DNA from: Acidobacteriota bacterium
Lineage (GTDB): Bacteria > Acidobacteriota > Vicinamibacteria > Vicinamibacterales > UBA2999
Assembly: GCA_013140775.1 (NCBI GenBank)
Contig: JABFSA010000043.1
Location: forward strand, 1-63,472
DNA length: 63,472 nt
Direction: 5' to 3'
The notes beneath the pieces were generated by a model, which was not told the DNA's origin, did not search any database, and saw nothing but the letters and a program-made list of their open reading frames with translations. Shown piece after piece: positions 18,479-27,710 of this stretch. The position numbers and the translations under genes are program-made. Position 1 is the stretch's first letter; every line of letters begins with the position of its first letter.

Positions 18479-19624
18479 GTGAACAACCCCTTCATCTACG
18501 GAGAGATTGCGCCCGGGGAGGCCTTCGCCGACCGCGAGGCCGAGCTGGACCGCCTGGTCACGGACCTGTCGGGTGCCCAGAAGGTCTTCCTCATCTCGCC
18601 CAGGCGCTACGGCAAATCGTCGCTCGTCCACCGCGCGCTCGCGATTCTTGCGCGCCAGGGGGGCCTGACGGTCAACCTGACGGTGAGCAGCTACAGCTCC
18701 TACGTCTCCTTCCTCGAAGGGTACGCCCGGGCACTGGCCACGGTCGAAACGAAGTGGCAGCGTGCCCGCACGTGGCTGTCCGAGGTGATCACGACGACGA
18801 GGCCGGAGCTTCGCTTCGAGACGTCAGATCCCAGCCAGGGTCACTTCTCCGTCGCGTTCCCGGCGGTGCGGACGGAGCGCGACATCAATCGGCTCGCCAA
18901 CGAAATTTTTGCGCTGCCAGGCCGCCTGGCCGCCGAGCGCAAGCGGACGGTGATCGTCTCGCTCGACGAGTTTCAGGCGATCGAAGGCTTCAACGGCGGG
19001 TCAGTCGAGCATGCCCTGCGCGCGGCTGCCCAGCAGCAGCGCCAGGTCGGCTATGTGTTCGCGGGCTCCGAACCGAGCCTCATGGAGAAGATGATCGGGC
19101 CCCGGCGTCCCTTCTACAAGGCCGGCCCCGTCATCAGGCTCGAACGCATCCCGGCGCCGCTCTTTGCCGATTTTCTCGAAACGCGGTTCGCCGCCAGCGG
19201 TATCCGCGCCGAACCCGGCCTCGGAGCGGCCATCGTCGATCTGGCCGGAAACCTTCCCTATGACGTGCAGAGACTGGCGCACGAAACATGGGACGACGTG
19301 CGCGCAGCTGGTGGTCGGAAGGCAGGTCTTGAAAGCCTGCACGCGACACTGACACGTCTACTGACCGAGCAGGAGACGCTATTCGATGTCATCTGGCAGA
19401 GGCTGACGATGGCCCAGCGAGCGGTGTTACGGGCGGTCGTGTTGCAGAACGGACGGGAACTGCTGTCTGCTGATGTGCGCGCGCGGTATCGCCTTGGCGG
19501 GCCCTCGAGCATCCAGGGCTCACTGGCGGCACTTGTGAAGCAAGACCTGCTGATGAAGGATGGACCGCGATACGTGGTGATGGATTCCCTCTTCCGCGAG
19601 TGGGTCGCGCGGAGGACGTTTTGA
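18479..19624 (+). CDS. P-loop ATPase (archaeal-type ATPase / STAND-like) with C-terminal winged helix
   Basis: The 381-residue protein has a P-loop SPRRYGKSS (40-48) with the PRRxGKSS variant typical of the ATPase_2/MNS group, and a Walker B strand TVIVSLDEFQAI (Asp163-Glu164). The last 80 residues (LTMAQRAVLRAVV to DSLFREWVARR) look like a winged-helix domain of the kind that follows these ATPases. Such proteins act as NTP-dependent switches or regulators; the target is unknown. GTG start. The stop overlaps the MFS start as TTGA, with a good GGAGG for the next gene inside this coding region. Weakly AT-rich DNA (18415-18478) precedes it and may hold its promoter. Confidence 0.8.
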   Translation: MNNPFIYGEIAPGEAFADREAELDRLVTDLSGAQKVFLISPRRYGKSSLVHRALAILARQGGLTVNLTVSSYSSYVSFLEGYARALATVETKWQRARTWLSEVITTTRPELRFETSDPSQGHFSVAFPAVRTERDINRLANEIFALPGRLAAERKRTVIVSLDEFQAIEGFNGGSVEHALRAAAQQQRQVGYVFAGSEPSLMEKMIGPRRPFYKAGPVIRLERIPAPLFADFLETRFAASGIRAEPGLGAAIVDLAGNLPYDVQRLAHETWDDVRAAGGRKAGLESLHATLTRLLTEQETLFDVIWQRLTMAQRAVLRAVVLQNGRELLSADVRARYRLGGPSSIQGSLAALVKQDLLMKDGPRYVVMDSLFREWVARRTF

Positions 19625-20925
19625 AATCTTCGTTCCTCATGCGGCTGGGGCTCGATCGGCCCGAGTTGCGCGCGTGGGCGATGTACGACTGGGCGAACTC
19701 CGCATTCCAATCGACGATCATCACCGCGGTCTTCCCTGACTTCTTTGCGTCAGTCGCCGCCGCGGATCTGGCGCCGGCGATCGCCACCCAACGCTATGCC
19801 TGGGCGACGACGATCGCCGTCGCGATCATCGCGATTATCGGTCCGGTACTGGGCGCGATTGCCGATGCACGGGCCATGAAGAAGCGCATGCTGGCGGCCT
19901 TCATGGCTGTCGGGGTGATCTCGACGCTGATGATGGCGACAATCGGGCAAGGCGAGTGGATGTACGCCGCAGCGATCTTCATCGTCGCAAACATTGCCAT
20001 TGCCGGGAGCCTTGTTTTCTACGACTCGCTGCTGCCGCATATCGCGGCGCCCGAAGAGGTGGATCGCGTATCGACGTCCGGTTACGCCATCGGCTACCTC
20101 GGCGGCGGGATCGTCCTCATCGTCAACCTGTTGTGGATCCTGATGCCCGCGACGTTCGGAATCCCGAGCACTGTCGCAGCCATCAAGCTGTCATTCGTGA
20201 GCGTGGCGATTTGGTGGTTCGTGTTCTCGCTGCCACTGCTCAGGCGTGTGCCGGAGCCGGCCGCGCTGCCTGGGGCGGATGGCCGTTCGGCGAACCCCAC
20301 GATCGGCGCCGCATTTGGTCAGGTTCTCAGGACGTTCCACGAGATGCGCGGCTATCGGCAGGCGTTTCTGATGCTGGTGGCCTTCCTGCTCTACAACGAC
20401 GGCATCCAGACGATCATCCGGATGGCCACCATCTACGGCGCCGAGATCGGCATCGATCGTGACGCGCGCATTGCGGCGTTCGTCCTCGTGCAGTTCGTCG
20501 GCGTACCGTTCTCATTCCTGTTCGGCGCGCTCGCGCATCGAATTGGTGCCAAGACCGCCATCTTCGTCGCGCTCACGGTGTATGTCGGGATCAGCGTGCT
20601 CGGCTACTTCATGACGCAAGCGTGGCACTTCTTCGTGCTCGCCTTCCTCGTGGCCACGGTTCAGGGCGGCAGCCAGGCCCTCAGCCGGTCGCTCTTTGCC
20701 CGAATGATTCCCAAGCACAAGTCGTCGCAGTACTTCGGATTCTTCTCCGTCTTCGAGAAATTCGCCGGCATTGCGGGACCGGCTCTCTTCGCGTTGTCTG
20801 TTTCGCTCTTCGGGTCCAGCCGCGCGGCAGTTCTGTCGGTCATTCTTTTCTTCGTGGCCGGCGGATTGGTCCTGACCCGTGTGAACGTGGCGGAGGGTGA
20901 AGCCCAGGTCGCCCGGTACTCATAA
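19621..20925 (+). CDS. UMF1/Atg22-type MFS transporter
   Basis: The product is about 434 residues with twelve membrane segments. The N-terminal RAWAMYDWANSAFQS is the signature of the UMF1 (Atg22-like) branch, whose characterised members export amino acids or take up small solutes. TTG 19621 is chosen: GGAGG lies five bases upstream and TTGA overlaps the ATPase stop; ATG 19639 is the alternative. Coupling to an ATPase regulator is unusual. Substrate unknown. Confidence 0.85.
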   Translation: MKSSFLMRLGLDRPELRAWAMYDWANSAFQSTIITAVFPDFFASVAAADLAPAIATQRYAWATTIAVAIIAIIGPVLGAIADARAMKKRMLAAFMAVGVISTLMMATIGQGEWMYAAAIFIVANIAIAGSLVFYDSLLPHIAAPEEVDRVSTSGYAIGYLGGGIVLIVNLLWILMPATFGIPSTVAAIKLSFVSVAIWWFVFSLPLLRRVPEPAALPGADGRSANPTIGAAFGQVLRTFHEMRGYRQAFLMLVAFLLYNDGIQTIIRMATIYGAEIGIDRDARIAAFVLVQFVGVPFSFLFGALAHRIGAKTAIFVALTVYVGISVLGYFMTQAWHFFVLAFLVATVQGGSQALSRSLFARMIPKHKSSQYFGFFSVFEKFAGIAGPALFALSVSLFGSSRAAVLSVILFFVAGGLVLTRVNVAEGEAQVARYS

Positions 20926-20935
20926 AATTGACTCT

Positions 20936-22087
20936 GTGAGTTCCGTCGTCTCCATTGGCGTACTGGCGCTGATGCTCGCGGTTCAAACCGTCGAGACACG
21001 AGCGTGCCAGCCGGAGACGCCAACCCCACCCGCACAGACATCTCCAGGCGCGACCCGTTTCACCACTGCAGACGGCGTTCGTTTTACGACGCAGACCGTC
21101 GTGGCGAACCTCGACATTCCATGGTCAATGGCCTTTGCGCCCGACGGGCGGCTCTTCGTCACCGAACGTCCCGGGCGTGTGCGAATCATCGACGTCGCAA
21201 CAGGCCGAACGGAGCTGGCGCTCACACTCGATGACGTGTTCACGCAGGGCGAAGCCGGATTGCTCGGACTTGCGCTGGATCCTCAGTTTGCCCAGACCAG
21301 GCTCGCCTACGTCTATTACTCCGCGAGAGTTGGCAACGGTGCGGTCAATCGTGTCGTTCGCTTCCGCGAGGTGGACTCCCGCCTCGCCGAGGCGGCGGTA
21401 TTGCTGGACAACATCCCCGCGGCGAGCATTCACGACGGCGGTCGCATCCGATTCGGGCCAGACGGATTCCTCTACATCACCGCCGGGGATGCTGCCGTCG
21501 CAAGCCGCGCTCAGGATCTGGGGACCACAGCCGGCAAGATTCTGCGCATCGCGCGTGACGGCTCCTCGCCGCGCGACAACCCATTCGGATCTCCGCTGTA
21601 CTCGTACGGCCATCGCAATCCCCAGGGCCTCGACTGGCATCCGACGACCGGCGATCTCTGGGCGTCCGAGCATGGCAACACGGGCAATGACGAAATCAAC
21701 GTGATCGATGCAGGCGTGAACTACGGCTGGCCTCAGATTGAGGCGGGCGCCTCGATGCCGGGGATGCGGATGCCCGTTACGTTCTACAACCCTGCGATCG
21801 CTCCATCAGGTGCGTCCTTCTATCGGGGCGATCGATTTCCCCGCTTCAGCGGAAATCTGTTCGTCGGCACGCTGCGCGGTACGCACCTGCTGCGCCTCGT
21901 GGTTGACTCGACACCCCAACGCCGTCTCCTGACGCAGGAACGGCTGCTCGAGGGCGTCTTCGGGCGCATTCGAGATGTCGTCAGCGGCCCCGACGGACTG
22001 CTCTACTTCTGCACCAACAACCGCGACGGCAGAGGAACCCCTGCCGCCACCGACGATCGAATCGTGCGGCTCGTCCCGGAGCCGTAA
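20936..22087 (+). CDS. exported PQQ-dependent sugar (soluble aldose) dehydrogenase
   Basis: About 383 residues: a signal peptide, a short Pro/Thr spacer, then a six-bladed propeller of the soluble glucose dehydrogenase/sorbosone family. Markers are IPWSMAFAPDGRLFVTERPG (PQQ-side His replaced by neighbours), DNIPAASIHDGGRIRFGPDGFLYI with the catalytic His region, LYSYGHRNPQGLDW and ASEHGNTGNDEIN. Works in the periplasm, oxidising aldose sugars if PQQ is available; no PQQ biosynthesis genes are here. GTG 20936 begins a normal signal peptide. An in-frame GTG at 20897 would overlap the MFS gene. Confidence 0.85.
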   Translation: MSSVVSIGVLALMLAVQTVETRACQPETPTPPAQTSPGATRFTTADGVRFTTQTVVANLDIPWSMAFAPDGRLFVTERPGRVRIIDVATGRTELALTLDDVFTQGEAGLLGLALDPQFAQTRLAYVYYSARVGNGAVNRVVRFREVDSRLAEAAVLLDNIPAASIHDGGRIRFGPDGFLYITAGDAAVASRAQDLGTTAGKILRIARDGSSPRDNPFGSPLYSYGHRNPQGLDWHPTTGDLWASEHGNTGNDEINVIDAGVNYGWPQIEAGASMPGMRMPVTFYNPAIAPSGASFYRGDRFPRFSGNLFVGTLRGTHLLRLVVDSTPQRRLLTQERLLEGVFGRIRDVVSGPDGLLYFCTNNRDGRGTPAATDDRIVRLVPEP

Positions 22088-22135
22088 CACATCCAGGCAA
22101 CCGCATCATCTCGACACGACGAAACGGACATCCCA

Positions 22136-22462
22136 GTGACCACAGTTGGCCTGCTCCTGATCTCGAACATCTTCATGACCCTCGCGTGGTATGGCCATCT
22201 GAAGCTCAAATCGCAGCCGCTGCTGCTGATGATTCTGATGAGCTGGCTCATTGCGCTGCCGGAATATGCGTTTCAGGTTCCTGCGAACCGAATCGGATCG
22301 GCAACCTTCACCGTCACCCAGCTCAAGATCCTGCAGGAGTGCATCACGCTCGTGGTCTTCACCGGACTGGCCTTCCTGCTGTTTGGCGAGCGCCCATCCT
22401 GGAACACCGGGGTGTCCTATCTCTTTATTCTTGGAGCGGTGTACTTCGCCTTCCGCGGCTAG
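22136..22462 (+). CDS. DUF486 four-helix membrane protein
   Basis: The 108-residue product has four membrane segments and matches DUF486, a small relative of drug/metabolite transporters: LLISNIFMTLAWYGHLK, SWLIALPEYAFQVPANRIG, TVTQLKILQECITLVVF. Function unknown. GTG start, 48 bases after the sugar dehydrogenase; its end faces the convergent efflux operon with a 17-base gap. Confidence 0.88.
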   Translation: MTTVGLLLISNIFMTLAWYGHLKLKSQPLLLMILMSWLIALPEYAFQVPANRIGSATFTVTQLKILQECITLVVFTGLAFLLFGERPSWNTGVSYLFILGAVYFAFRG

Positions 22463-22479
22463 GTTTCAGCGATTGGCAG

Positions 22480-23595
22480 CTATGCCAATCGCTTCGTCGA
22501 TCGCAGCGTCGCCAGCGCGAGAATCCCGAGCCCCCAGGCAAGCAGCGCCAACGCATCCGGCCAGAGCACCTCGAGCCCAATCCCCTTCAGGAAGATTCCT
22601 CTGAGGATGACGAGGAAGTAGCGGAGCGGCAGCAGGTATGTGAACGGCTGGATCACGTCCGGCATGTTCTCGATCGGAAAAATGAACCCCGAGAGAAAGA
22701 TCATCGGCAGGAGAAAGAAGAACGACGTCGTCATCATCGCCTGTTGCTGCGTCTTCGAGACTGTCGAAACGAACAGACCGAGACCCAGTGTCGTGAGGAG
22801 ATAGACGAGACACATCGCGAGGAGCAACAGGAAGCTCCCGCGCAGAGGAATCTCGAACCAGCCGACGGCAACGGCGACGACAAGCATCGCGTCCACCATA
22901 CCGAGGATCGCGTAAGGGACGAGCTTTCCGACGATGAGCTCCCAGCGCGCGAGGGGTGTCACATTGAGCTGCTCGAGCGTCCCCAGTTCCTTCTCGCGAA
23001 CGATCGCCATCGACGACAGGTTCGTCGTCACCACCAGCAGCACGAGCGCCAGAATCCCCGGGATCATGAACACCCCGCTCTCGAGGCTGGGATTGAACCA
23101 GACCCGGACGTCCGCGGCCACCATCGGCGCTGGTGAACCTCGCCCCTGGGCCACGCCGAGCTCGCGCGCGTACGCATTCGTGAGCGCGCCTGCGTAGCCA
23201 AGGGCGACGGTCGTCGAGTTGGCGTCAGTACCATCGGCGATAAGCTGAATCTCGGCTGGCTGACCGGTCCGGACGCGCTCTCCGTAACCTGCGGGCACAG
23301 ACAGCGCCATCCAGGCATCGCCATGGTCCAGGTACGCGTCGATCCCCCTCAGCGACGACACCGAGTCCACGACGTGAAAAGTGTCAGACGCCTCGAATCG
23401 TTCGATGAGCTCTCGGCTCGGGGTCGAGCGGTCCTCATCCACGACCACGATTGGTACGTCGCGCACGTCGGTCGTCGTCGCGTACCCGAGCATCGTCAGC
23501 TGGACGATCGGCGCTATCACGACAATCCCGAACAGTCGAGGTTCCTGGCGGAGCTCGAGAAACTCCTTGCGGATCATGTGCAGCACGCGCCTCAT
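22480..23595 (-). CDS. ABC-2 type permease (YbhR-like), last gene of efflux operon
   Basis: The 371-residue product starts MRRVLHMIRKEFLELRQEP, overlapping the preceding permease stop by ATGA (23592-23595). It has one N-terminal helix, a periplasmic domain of about 150 residues, and five C-terminal helices with the ABC-2 block SGFIFPIENMPDVIQPFTYLLPLRYFL. It pairs with the adjacent permease as a heterodimer in a YbhGFSR-like exporter. The longer reading from 23955 is an artefact inside the neighbour gene. Confidence 0.9.
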   Translation of the reverse strand: MRRVLHMIRKEFLELRQEPRLFGIVVIAPIVQLTMLGYATTTDVRDVPIVVVDEDRSTPSRELIERFEASDTFHVVDSVSSLRGIDAYLDHGDAWMALSVPAGYGERVRTGQPAEIQLIADGTDANSTTVALGYAGALTNAYARELGVAQGRGSPAPMVAADVRVWFNPSLESGVFMIPGILALVLLVVTTNLSSMAIVREKELGTLEQLNVTPLARWELIVGKLVPYAILGMVDAMLVVAVAVGWFEIPLRGSFLLLLAMCLVYLLTTLGLGLFVSTVSKTQQQAMMTTSFFFLLPMIFLSGFIFPIENMPDVIQPFTYLLPLRYFLVILRGIFLKGIGLEVLWPDALALLAWGLGILALATLRSTKRLA

Positions 23596-24716
23596 CGGCC
23601 CAGACCCCATTCGCGCTTGAGCCGCAGTGATGCGAGCGACAGCACCACCGTGGCGTACACCACGAGCGCGGCGAGCTCGCGCCAGAACACCTCGATCCCC
23701 ACGCCCTTCAACACAATCCCGCGAAGCGCGATCAGGAAGTACCGCGCTGGCACGGCATAGGTAATCGTTTGAAGCGCGGCAGGCATGCTGGAGATCGGAA
23801 AGATGAAGCCGGAGAGCATGAGCGTCGGCAGATACGACGTCAGGAGCGCGATCTGAAACGCCACCTGCTGGGTGTCGGCAATCGTGGACACGAGCACGCC
23901 GAACGCCAGAGCTCCGACAAGAAAGATGGAGACCGAGAGCAGCAGCATGAGCCACGATCCGCGCATCGGCAGGTCGAACAGCACCATCGACAGGCCGACG
24001 ATGCCCATGGCCGAGATGAGGGAGACGAAGAAGTACGGCACCGTCTTGCCCACAACGTAGGAAAGCGGGCCGACCGGAGACATGCGCACCTGCTCCATCG
24101 TGCCAACTTCCTTCTCGCGCACGATCGACAACGCAGTCGACACGACCGCCGTCAGCATCGCGATATACGCAATCAGGCCAGGGACCAGGAAGAACGTGCT
24201 GCGGAGCTCCGGGTTGTACCAGACCCTGGTTTCAGCCGTGAGCAGCGGCGCTCCTGGCCTCGCGATGCCGACCTGCAGTTCGTATCGTGACGATATGGCG
24301 CCCACCAGACCGACAGCGTAGCCCATCACGGTCGTCGCCGTGTTTGCGTTGTCGCCGTTGATGATGAACTGCAGGCTCGTTCGCTCGCCGCGGGCTGCGT
24401 CCCGACCGAAGTCTGGGGGAATCACCAGCACCGCTCGCGCATCCCCCCGATTGAGCGCCGCAACGATGTCGCGCCCGCTGGGGACGTCGAGCACGAGGTC
24501 GAAGTAGCCGGACTGCACGAAAGCAGAGATGACACCGCGGCTCGCGCTGCTGCGATCGTTATCCTGTACACCCAGCGGCACGTTGCGGATGTCGAAGTTC
24601 AGTGCGTAGCCATACAGCAGCAGAAAGAAGGCAGGGACGAAGAGGAGGATCGCCAGCGTACGCCGGTCCCTGAGGACCTGCCGGATCTCTTTCAGGGCCA
24701 CGGCCATCATCTTCAC
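23592..24716 (-). CDS. ABC-2 type permease (YbhS-like)
   Basis: The 374-residue product has the same layout as its partner: MKMMAVALKEIRQVLRDRRT, first helix, a large external domain, then helices with SGFIFPISSMPAALQTITYAVPARYFL. The loop REKEVGTMEQVRMSPV is the cytoplasmic coupling element seen in YbhS/YhhJ. Overlaps by four bases at both ends. The two permeases look like an old tandem duplication. Confidence 0.91.
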   Translation of the reverse strand: MKMMAVALKEIRQVLRDRRTLAILLFVPAFFLLLYGYALNFDIRNVPLGVQDNDRSSASRGVISAFVQSGYFDLVLDVPSGRDIVAALNRGDARAVLVIPPDFGRDAARGERTSLQFIINGDNANTATTVMGYAVGLVGAISSRYELQVGIARPGAPLLTAETRVWYNPELRSTFFLVPGLIAYIAMLTAVVSTALSIVREKEVGTMEQVRMSPVGPLSYVVGKTVPYFFVSLISAMGIVGLSMVLFDLPMRGSWLMLLLSVSIFLVGALAFGVLVSTIADTQQVAFQIALLTSYLPTLMLSGFIFPISSMPAALQTITYAVPARYFLIALRGIVLKGVGIEVFWRELAALVVYATVVLSLASLRLKREWGLGR

Positions 24717-25636
24717 GACGCGCTCCGTTCGGCGATATCGAGAAACGCGTCCTCGAGCGAAGGCTCGACGACTCGACAGGTCGATGGCAGGCCGGCCTCG
24801 GTCAGGCGCGCGACGATGGCGTCGGGGCTCACGCCAGCTGATCGCATCACGGCATGCACAGCAGTCCCGAAGATGCTGGTCTTCTCGACCTCAGGCATCG
24901 CGTCGAGACGCTTCATCGTCTCCACGGGCCTGGGCGCGCGAACCTCCAGAATGGGACGTTCCCTGAAGACCTGTTTCAGCTCGGCGACCGTGCCGAGCGC
25001 CGCGAGCCGCCCGGCATGAATGATCGCGATGCGGTGACAGTGCTCGGCTTCGTCCAGATAGTGAGTGGTGACAAGGACTGTCGTGCCACTTTTCGCAAGG
25101 TCGTCGATCAGCCGCCAGAAGCTGCGACGCGACACCGGATCGACACCGCCCGTGGGTTCGTCCAGAAACACGATCGGCGGCTCATGCAGAATGGCGCAGC
25201 CGAGACCAAGACGCTGCTTCCAGCCACCCGAAAGCGAGCTCGTGAGCGTCTTCTCGCGCCCCTTGAGGCCCGCCATCTCCAGCACGGCGGCACGGCGCGC
25301 CGCGAACCGCTCACGGGGAATGCCGTAGATGCCTGCGAAGAATGCGATGTTCTGATCAACGGTCAGCTTCTCGTAGAGCGAGAAGCGCTGCGACATGTAA
25401 CCGATGCGCTGCTTGACCGCCTCGGGATCGCGGCTCACGTCCACGCCGCCCACGCTGGCCGAGCCAGACGAAGGGCGCAGCAGACCACACAGCATCCTGA
25501 TCGTCGTGGACTTGCCGGCGCCGTTACTGCCGAGAAACCCGAAGATCTCGCCCGGGTGAACTTCGAAGCTGACGTCGTTCACCGCGACGAATTCGCCGAA
25601 ACGGCGGGTGAGGTGACGAACCTCGATCGGGTTCAT
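24713..25636 (-). CDS. ABC exporter ATP-binding protein
   Basis: The 307-residue ATPase has Walker A GSNGAGKST, signature LSGGWKQRLGLG, Walker B PIVFLDEPTGGVDP and an H-loop in TTHYLDEAEHC. The signature Trp after LSGG is typical of the YbhF/CcmA-like exporter class. The C-terminal extension (about 80 residues) resembles that following YbhF nucleotide domains. Together with the second ATPase at 26976 it appears to replace the fused double ATPase YbhF of E. coli. Confidence 0.92.
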   Translation of the reverse strand: MNPIEVRHLTRRFGEFVAVNDVSFEVHPGEIFGFLGSNGAGKSTTIRMLCGLLRPSSGSASVGGVDVSRDPEAVKQRIGYMSQRFSLYEKLTVDQNIAFFAGIYGIPRERFAARRAAVLEMAGLKGREKTLTSSLSGGWKQRLGLGCAILHEPPIVFLDEPTGGVDPVSRRSFWRLIDDLAKSGTTVLVTTHYLDEAEHCHRIAIIHAGRLAALGTVAELKQVFRERPILEVRAPRPVETMKRLDAMPEVEKTSIFGTAVHAVMRSAGVSPDAIVARLTEAGLPSTCRVVEPSLEDAFLDIAERSAS

Positions 25637-26979
25637 CGCCCCAGAGCCCTGTTCAGTCTGGCCTCAGCAAGCCTGACTCCAGCCAGCGCGCGCGTACGGT
25701 CGAGCTCGGCCTGGAGCAGCGCCACATCGGCATCGAGCACCTCGGTCTGCGTGATGACGCCCGCGCGGTACCGTTCGACCACGACCCGTCTTGCTTCCGC
25801 AGCCGCACGCACGGCGTCGGCCGAAGCCGCGATAGCGGCGCGCCCGGAATCGATCTCGAGCACGCGCTGCCTCACTTCGAGCGCAACGACGGAGTCGAAC
25901 TCAGCCAGACGCTGACGGGCAGCCACAACCACACTGGCCGCTTGGGCCGCGTCGGCCCGAACACGCCCACTGTCCCACAGAGCCCAGCTGGCCGTGACGC
26001 CCACGTCCCACGAGTCCTCCCATCGGTCGGCCCGTGGAAAGATCCGGGGGTTCGGCTTCGCGACGTCCACGCCACCCGCCAGCGAGATCATCGGATACCT
26101 CGCTCGCTCGGCTGCGTCCCGGAGCGAGTCGGCCGCGGTGATTCGCAGCTCGAGCGCCTGTCGTTCGTTTCGTTTCGCTCGAGCTTCCTCCACGAGAACC
26201 TGCTGCTCTGATAATGGCGTGGCCGCGGTGTCCAACTCCGCCATCGGCTCGATCGACTGGAGCAGATCGACGCCCATCAATCGCGCAAGTTCCGCGGACG
26301 AGGTGTCGCGCTGATTGCGTGTTTCGATGAGCAGCATCCGCTGCCGGGACTCTTGCGCTTCAGCAGACGCAACGTCGTTTGGCGGGACGAGACCCGCCGT
26401 CAAGCGTTCACGCGCATCCTTCAATTGCGACTGCGCACGCGCCAGCCCCTGTTCAAGAACTGTCGAGGCCGCGCGGGCGGTGACGAGCGCCCAGTAGGCG
26501 CGCGCCACTTCGAGACGGAGGTCGGCTTGTGCCGCAGCAACGTCCGCAGAAGCGGCAGACGCCTCGGCGCGAGCAGCGCGCTCCAGCGCGTCAGCCCTGC
26601 CGCCGTTGTAGATGGGCCACTGCGCATCCAGCCTGGTCCGATAGTTATCCGGTACGTCGGGATACAGAACGCGAGGCGCACCGGTGGCGCTTGGAACCAC
26701 GAACTCCGTGACGTGATTCGTGCGGGTATACCCGCCGACAACTGCGACAATCGGGCGATCCGCGGCTTCACGAACGGCTATGGCATTCTCGGCAGTGGTC
26801 GCCCTCGCTCGTGCTTCGGCGAGACGATGGCTCGCGGCAAGCGCGCGGCTTTGCGCATCCTCCAGCGAGAGACGAAGCGATGCTGTGTCTTGAGCGGTCG
26901 CCAGCGACGGCCACGCCCACAGCAGGAGACCGATCAGACAGACGAGACGCGCGTGGTTGAGTCGTGCAGGCGCATTCAT
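25633..26979 (-). CDS. TolC-like outer-membrane efflux channel
   Basis: The 448-residue product has a signal peptide (LLLWAWPSLATAQ) and the internally repeated OEP helices of TolC: LSLEDAQSRALAASHRLAEARAR, LRLEVARAYWALVTARAA, TEVLDADVALLQAELDRTRA. Length is normal. It lies inside the operon between the two ATPase genes, with ATGA overlaps on both sides, giving a complete inner membrane to outside path. Confidence 0.92.
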   Translation of the reverse strand: MNAPARLNHARLVCLIGLLLWAWPSLATAQDTASLRLSLEDAQSRALAASHRLAEARARATTAENAIAVREAADRPIVAVVGGYTRTNHVTEFVVPSATGAPRVLYPDVPDNYRTRLDAQWPIYNGGRADALERAARAEASAASADVAAAQADLRLEVARAYWALVTARAASTVLEQGLARAQSQLKDARERLTAGLVPPNDVASAEAQESRQRMLLIETRNQRDTSSAELARLMGVDLLQSIEPMAELDTAATPLSEQQVLVEEARAKRNERQALELRITAADSLRDAAERARYPMISLAGGVDVAKPNPRIFPRADRWEDSWDVGVTASWALWDSGRVRADAAQAASVVVAARQRLAEFDSVVALEVRQRVLEIDSGRAAIAASADAVRAAAEARRVVVERYRAGVITQTEVLDADVALLQAELDRTRALAGVRLAEARLNRALGR

Positions 26980-27710
26980 GATGCGAGTTCCTTTGCACTG
27001 AGGCGTGCGATGACGACATCCTCGAGCGACGAGGCGCCGGGCATTGCGTCGCGCAGCCGCGAGGGCTCGTCACAGGCGAGCAAATGCCCCTCGTGCATGA
27101 GTGCGACGCGGCTGCATCGCTCGGCCTCATCGAGGTAGGGCGTAGACATAACGATGGTGATCCCTCGGTCCAGGAACTCCGAGAGCAGCTTCCAGAACTC
27201 GCGGCGTGACACCGGGTCAACACCAGTGGTCGGCTCATCGAGCAAAATCAGCTCGGGCTCGTGCACGAGCGTGCATGCGAGCGCCAGTTTCTGTTTCATG
27301 CCACCTGACAACTTGTCGGCAAGCCGGCGGCGAAATGGTGTGAGCTGCGTCATGTCGAGCAACTGATCCCGACGCGACCGGTACTCGCGCACTCCGTGAA
27401 TCTCGGCGAAGAATGCGATGTTCTCGTCGATCGTCAGGTCGCCGTAAAGACTGAATCGCTGCGAGAGGTAACCCACGCGTTCGGTGATCGCCCGGTGCTC
27501 TCGCATGGGATCGTGACCGAGCACACGCACGGTCCCGCTGTCCGGACGCAGGAGACCGCAAATCAGGCGAATCATGGTGGTCTTGCCGGCGCCATCGGAG
27601 CCGATCAACCCGAACATCTCGCCGCGTCTCACGTCCAGCGTCACAGCCTTCAACGCCTCCGTCGTGCCGTAGCGCTTCGCGATCTTCTCAACGTCGATTG
27701 CCGCACTCAT
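26976..27710 (-). CDS. ABC exporter ATP-binding protein (second)
   Basis: The 244-residue ATPase has Walker A GSDGAGKTT, signature LSGGMKQKLALA, Walker B ELILLDEPTTGVDP and STPYLDEAERCSR, where the usual switch His is replaced by Pro-Tyr (S-T-P rather than T-T-H). The altered H-loop suggests a degenerate site, as often found in heterodimeric exporters; the partner ATPase at 24713 has the intact TTHYLDE. Same operon, four-base overlaps. Confidence 0.91.
   Translation of the reverse strand: MSAAIDVEKIAKRYGTTEALKAVTLDVRRGEMFGLIGSDGAGKTTMIRLICGLLRPDSGTVRVLGHDPMREHRAITERVGYLSQRFSLYGDLTIDENIAFFAEIHGVREYRSRRDQLLDMTQLTPFRRRLADKLSGGMKQKLALACTLVHEPELILLDEPTTGVDPVSRREFWKLLSEFLDRGITIVMSTPYLDEAERCSRVALMHEGHLLACDEPSRLRDAMPGASSLEDVVIARLSAKELAS

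Noticed and set aside
23596..23955. N-terminal extension of the last ABC permease
   Set aside because: It reads the neighbouring permease gene in another frame; the ATGA overlap marks the true start.
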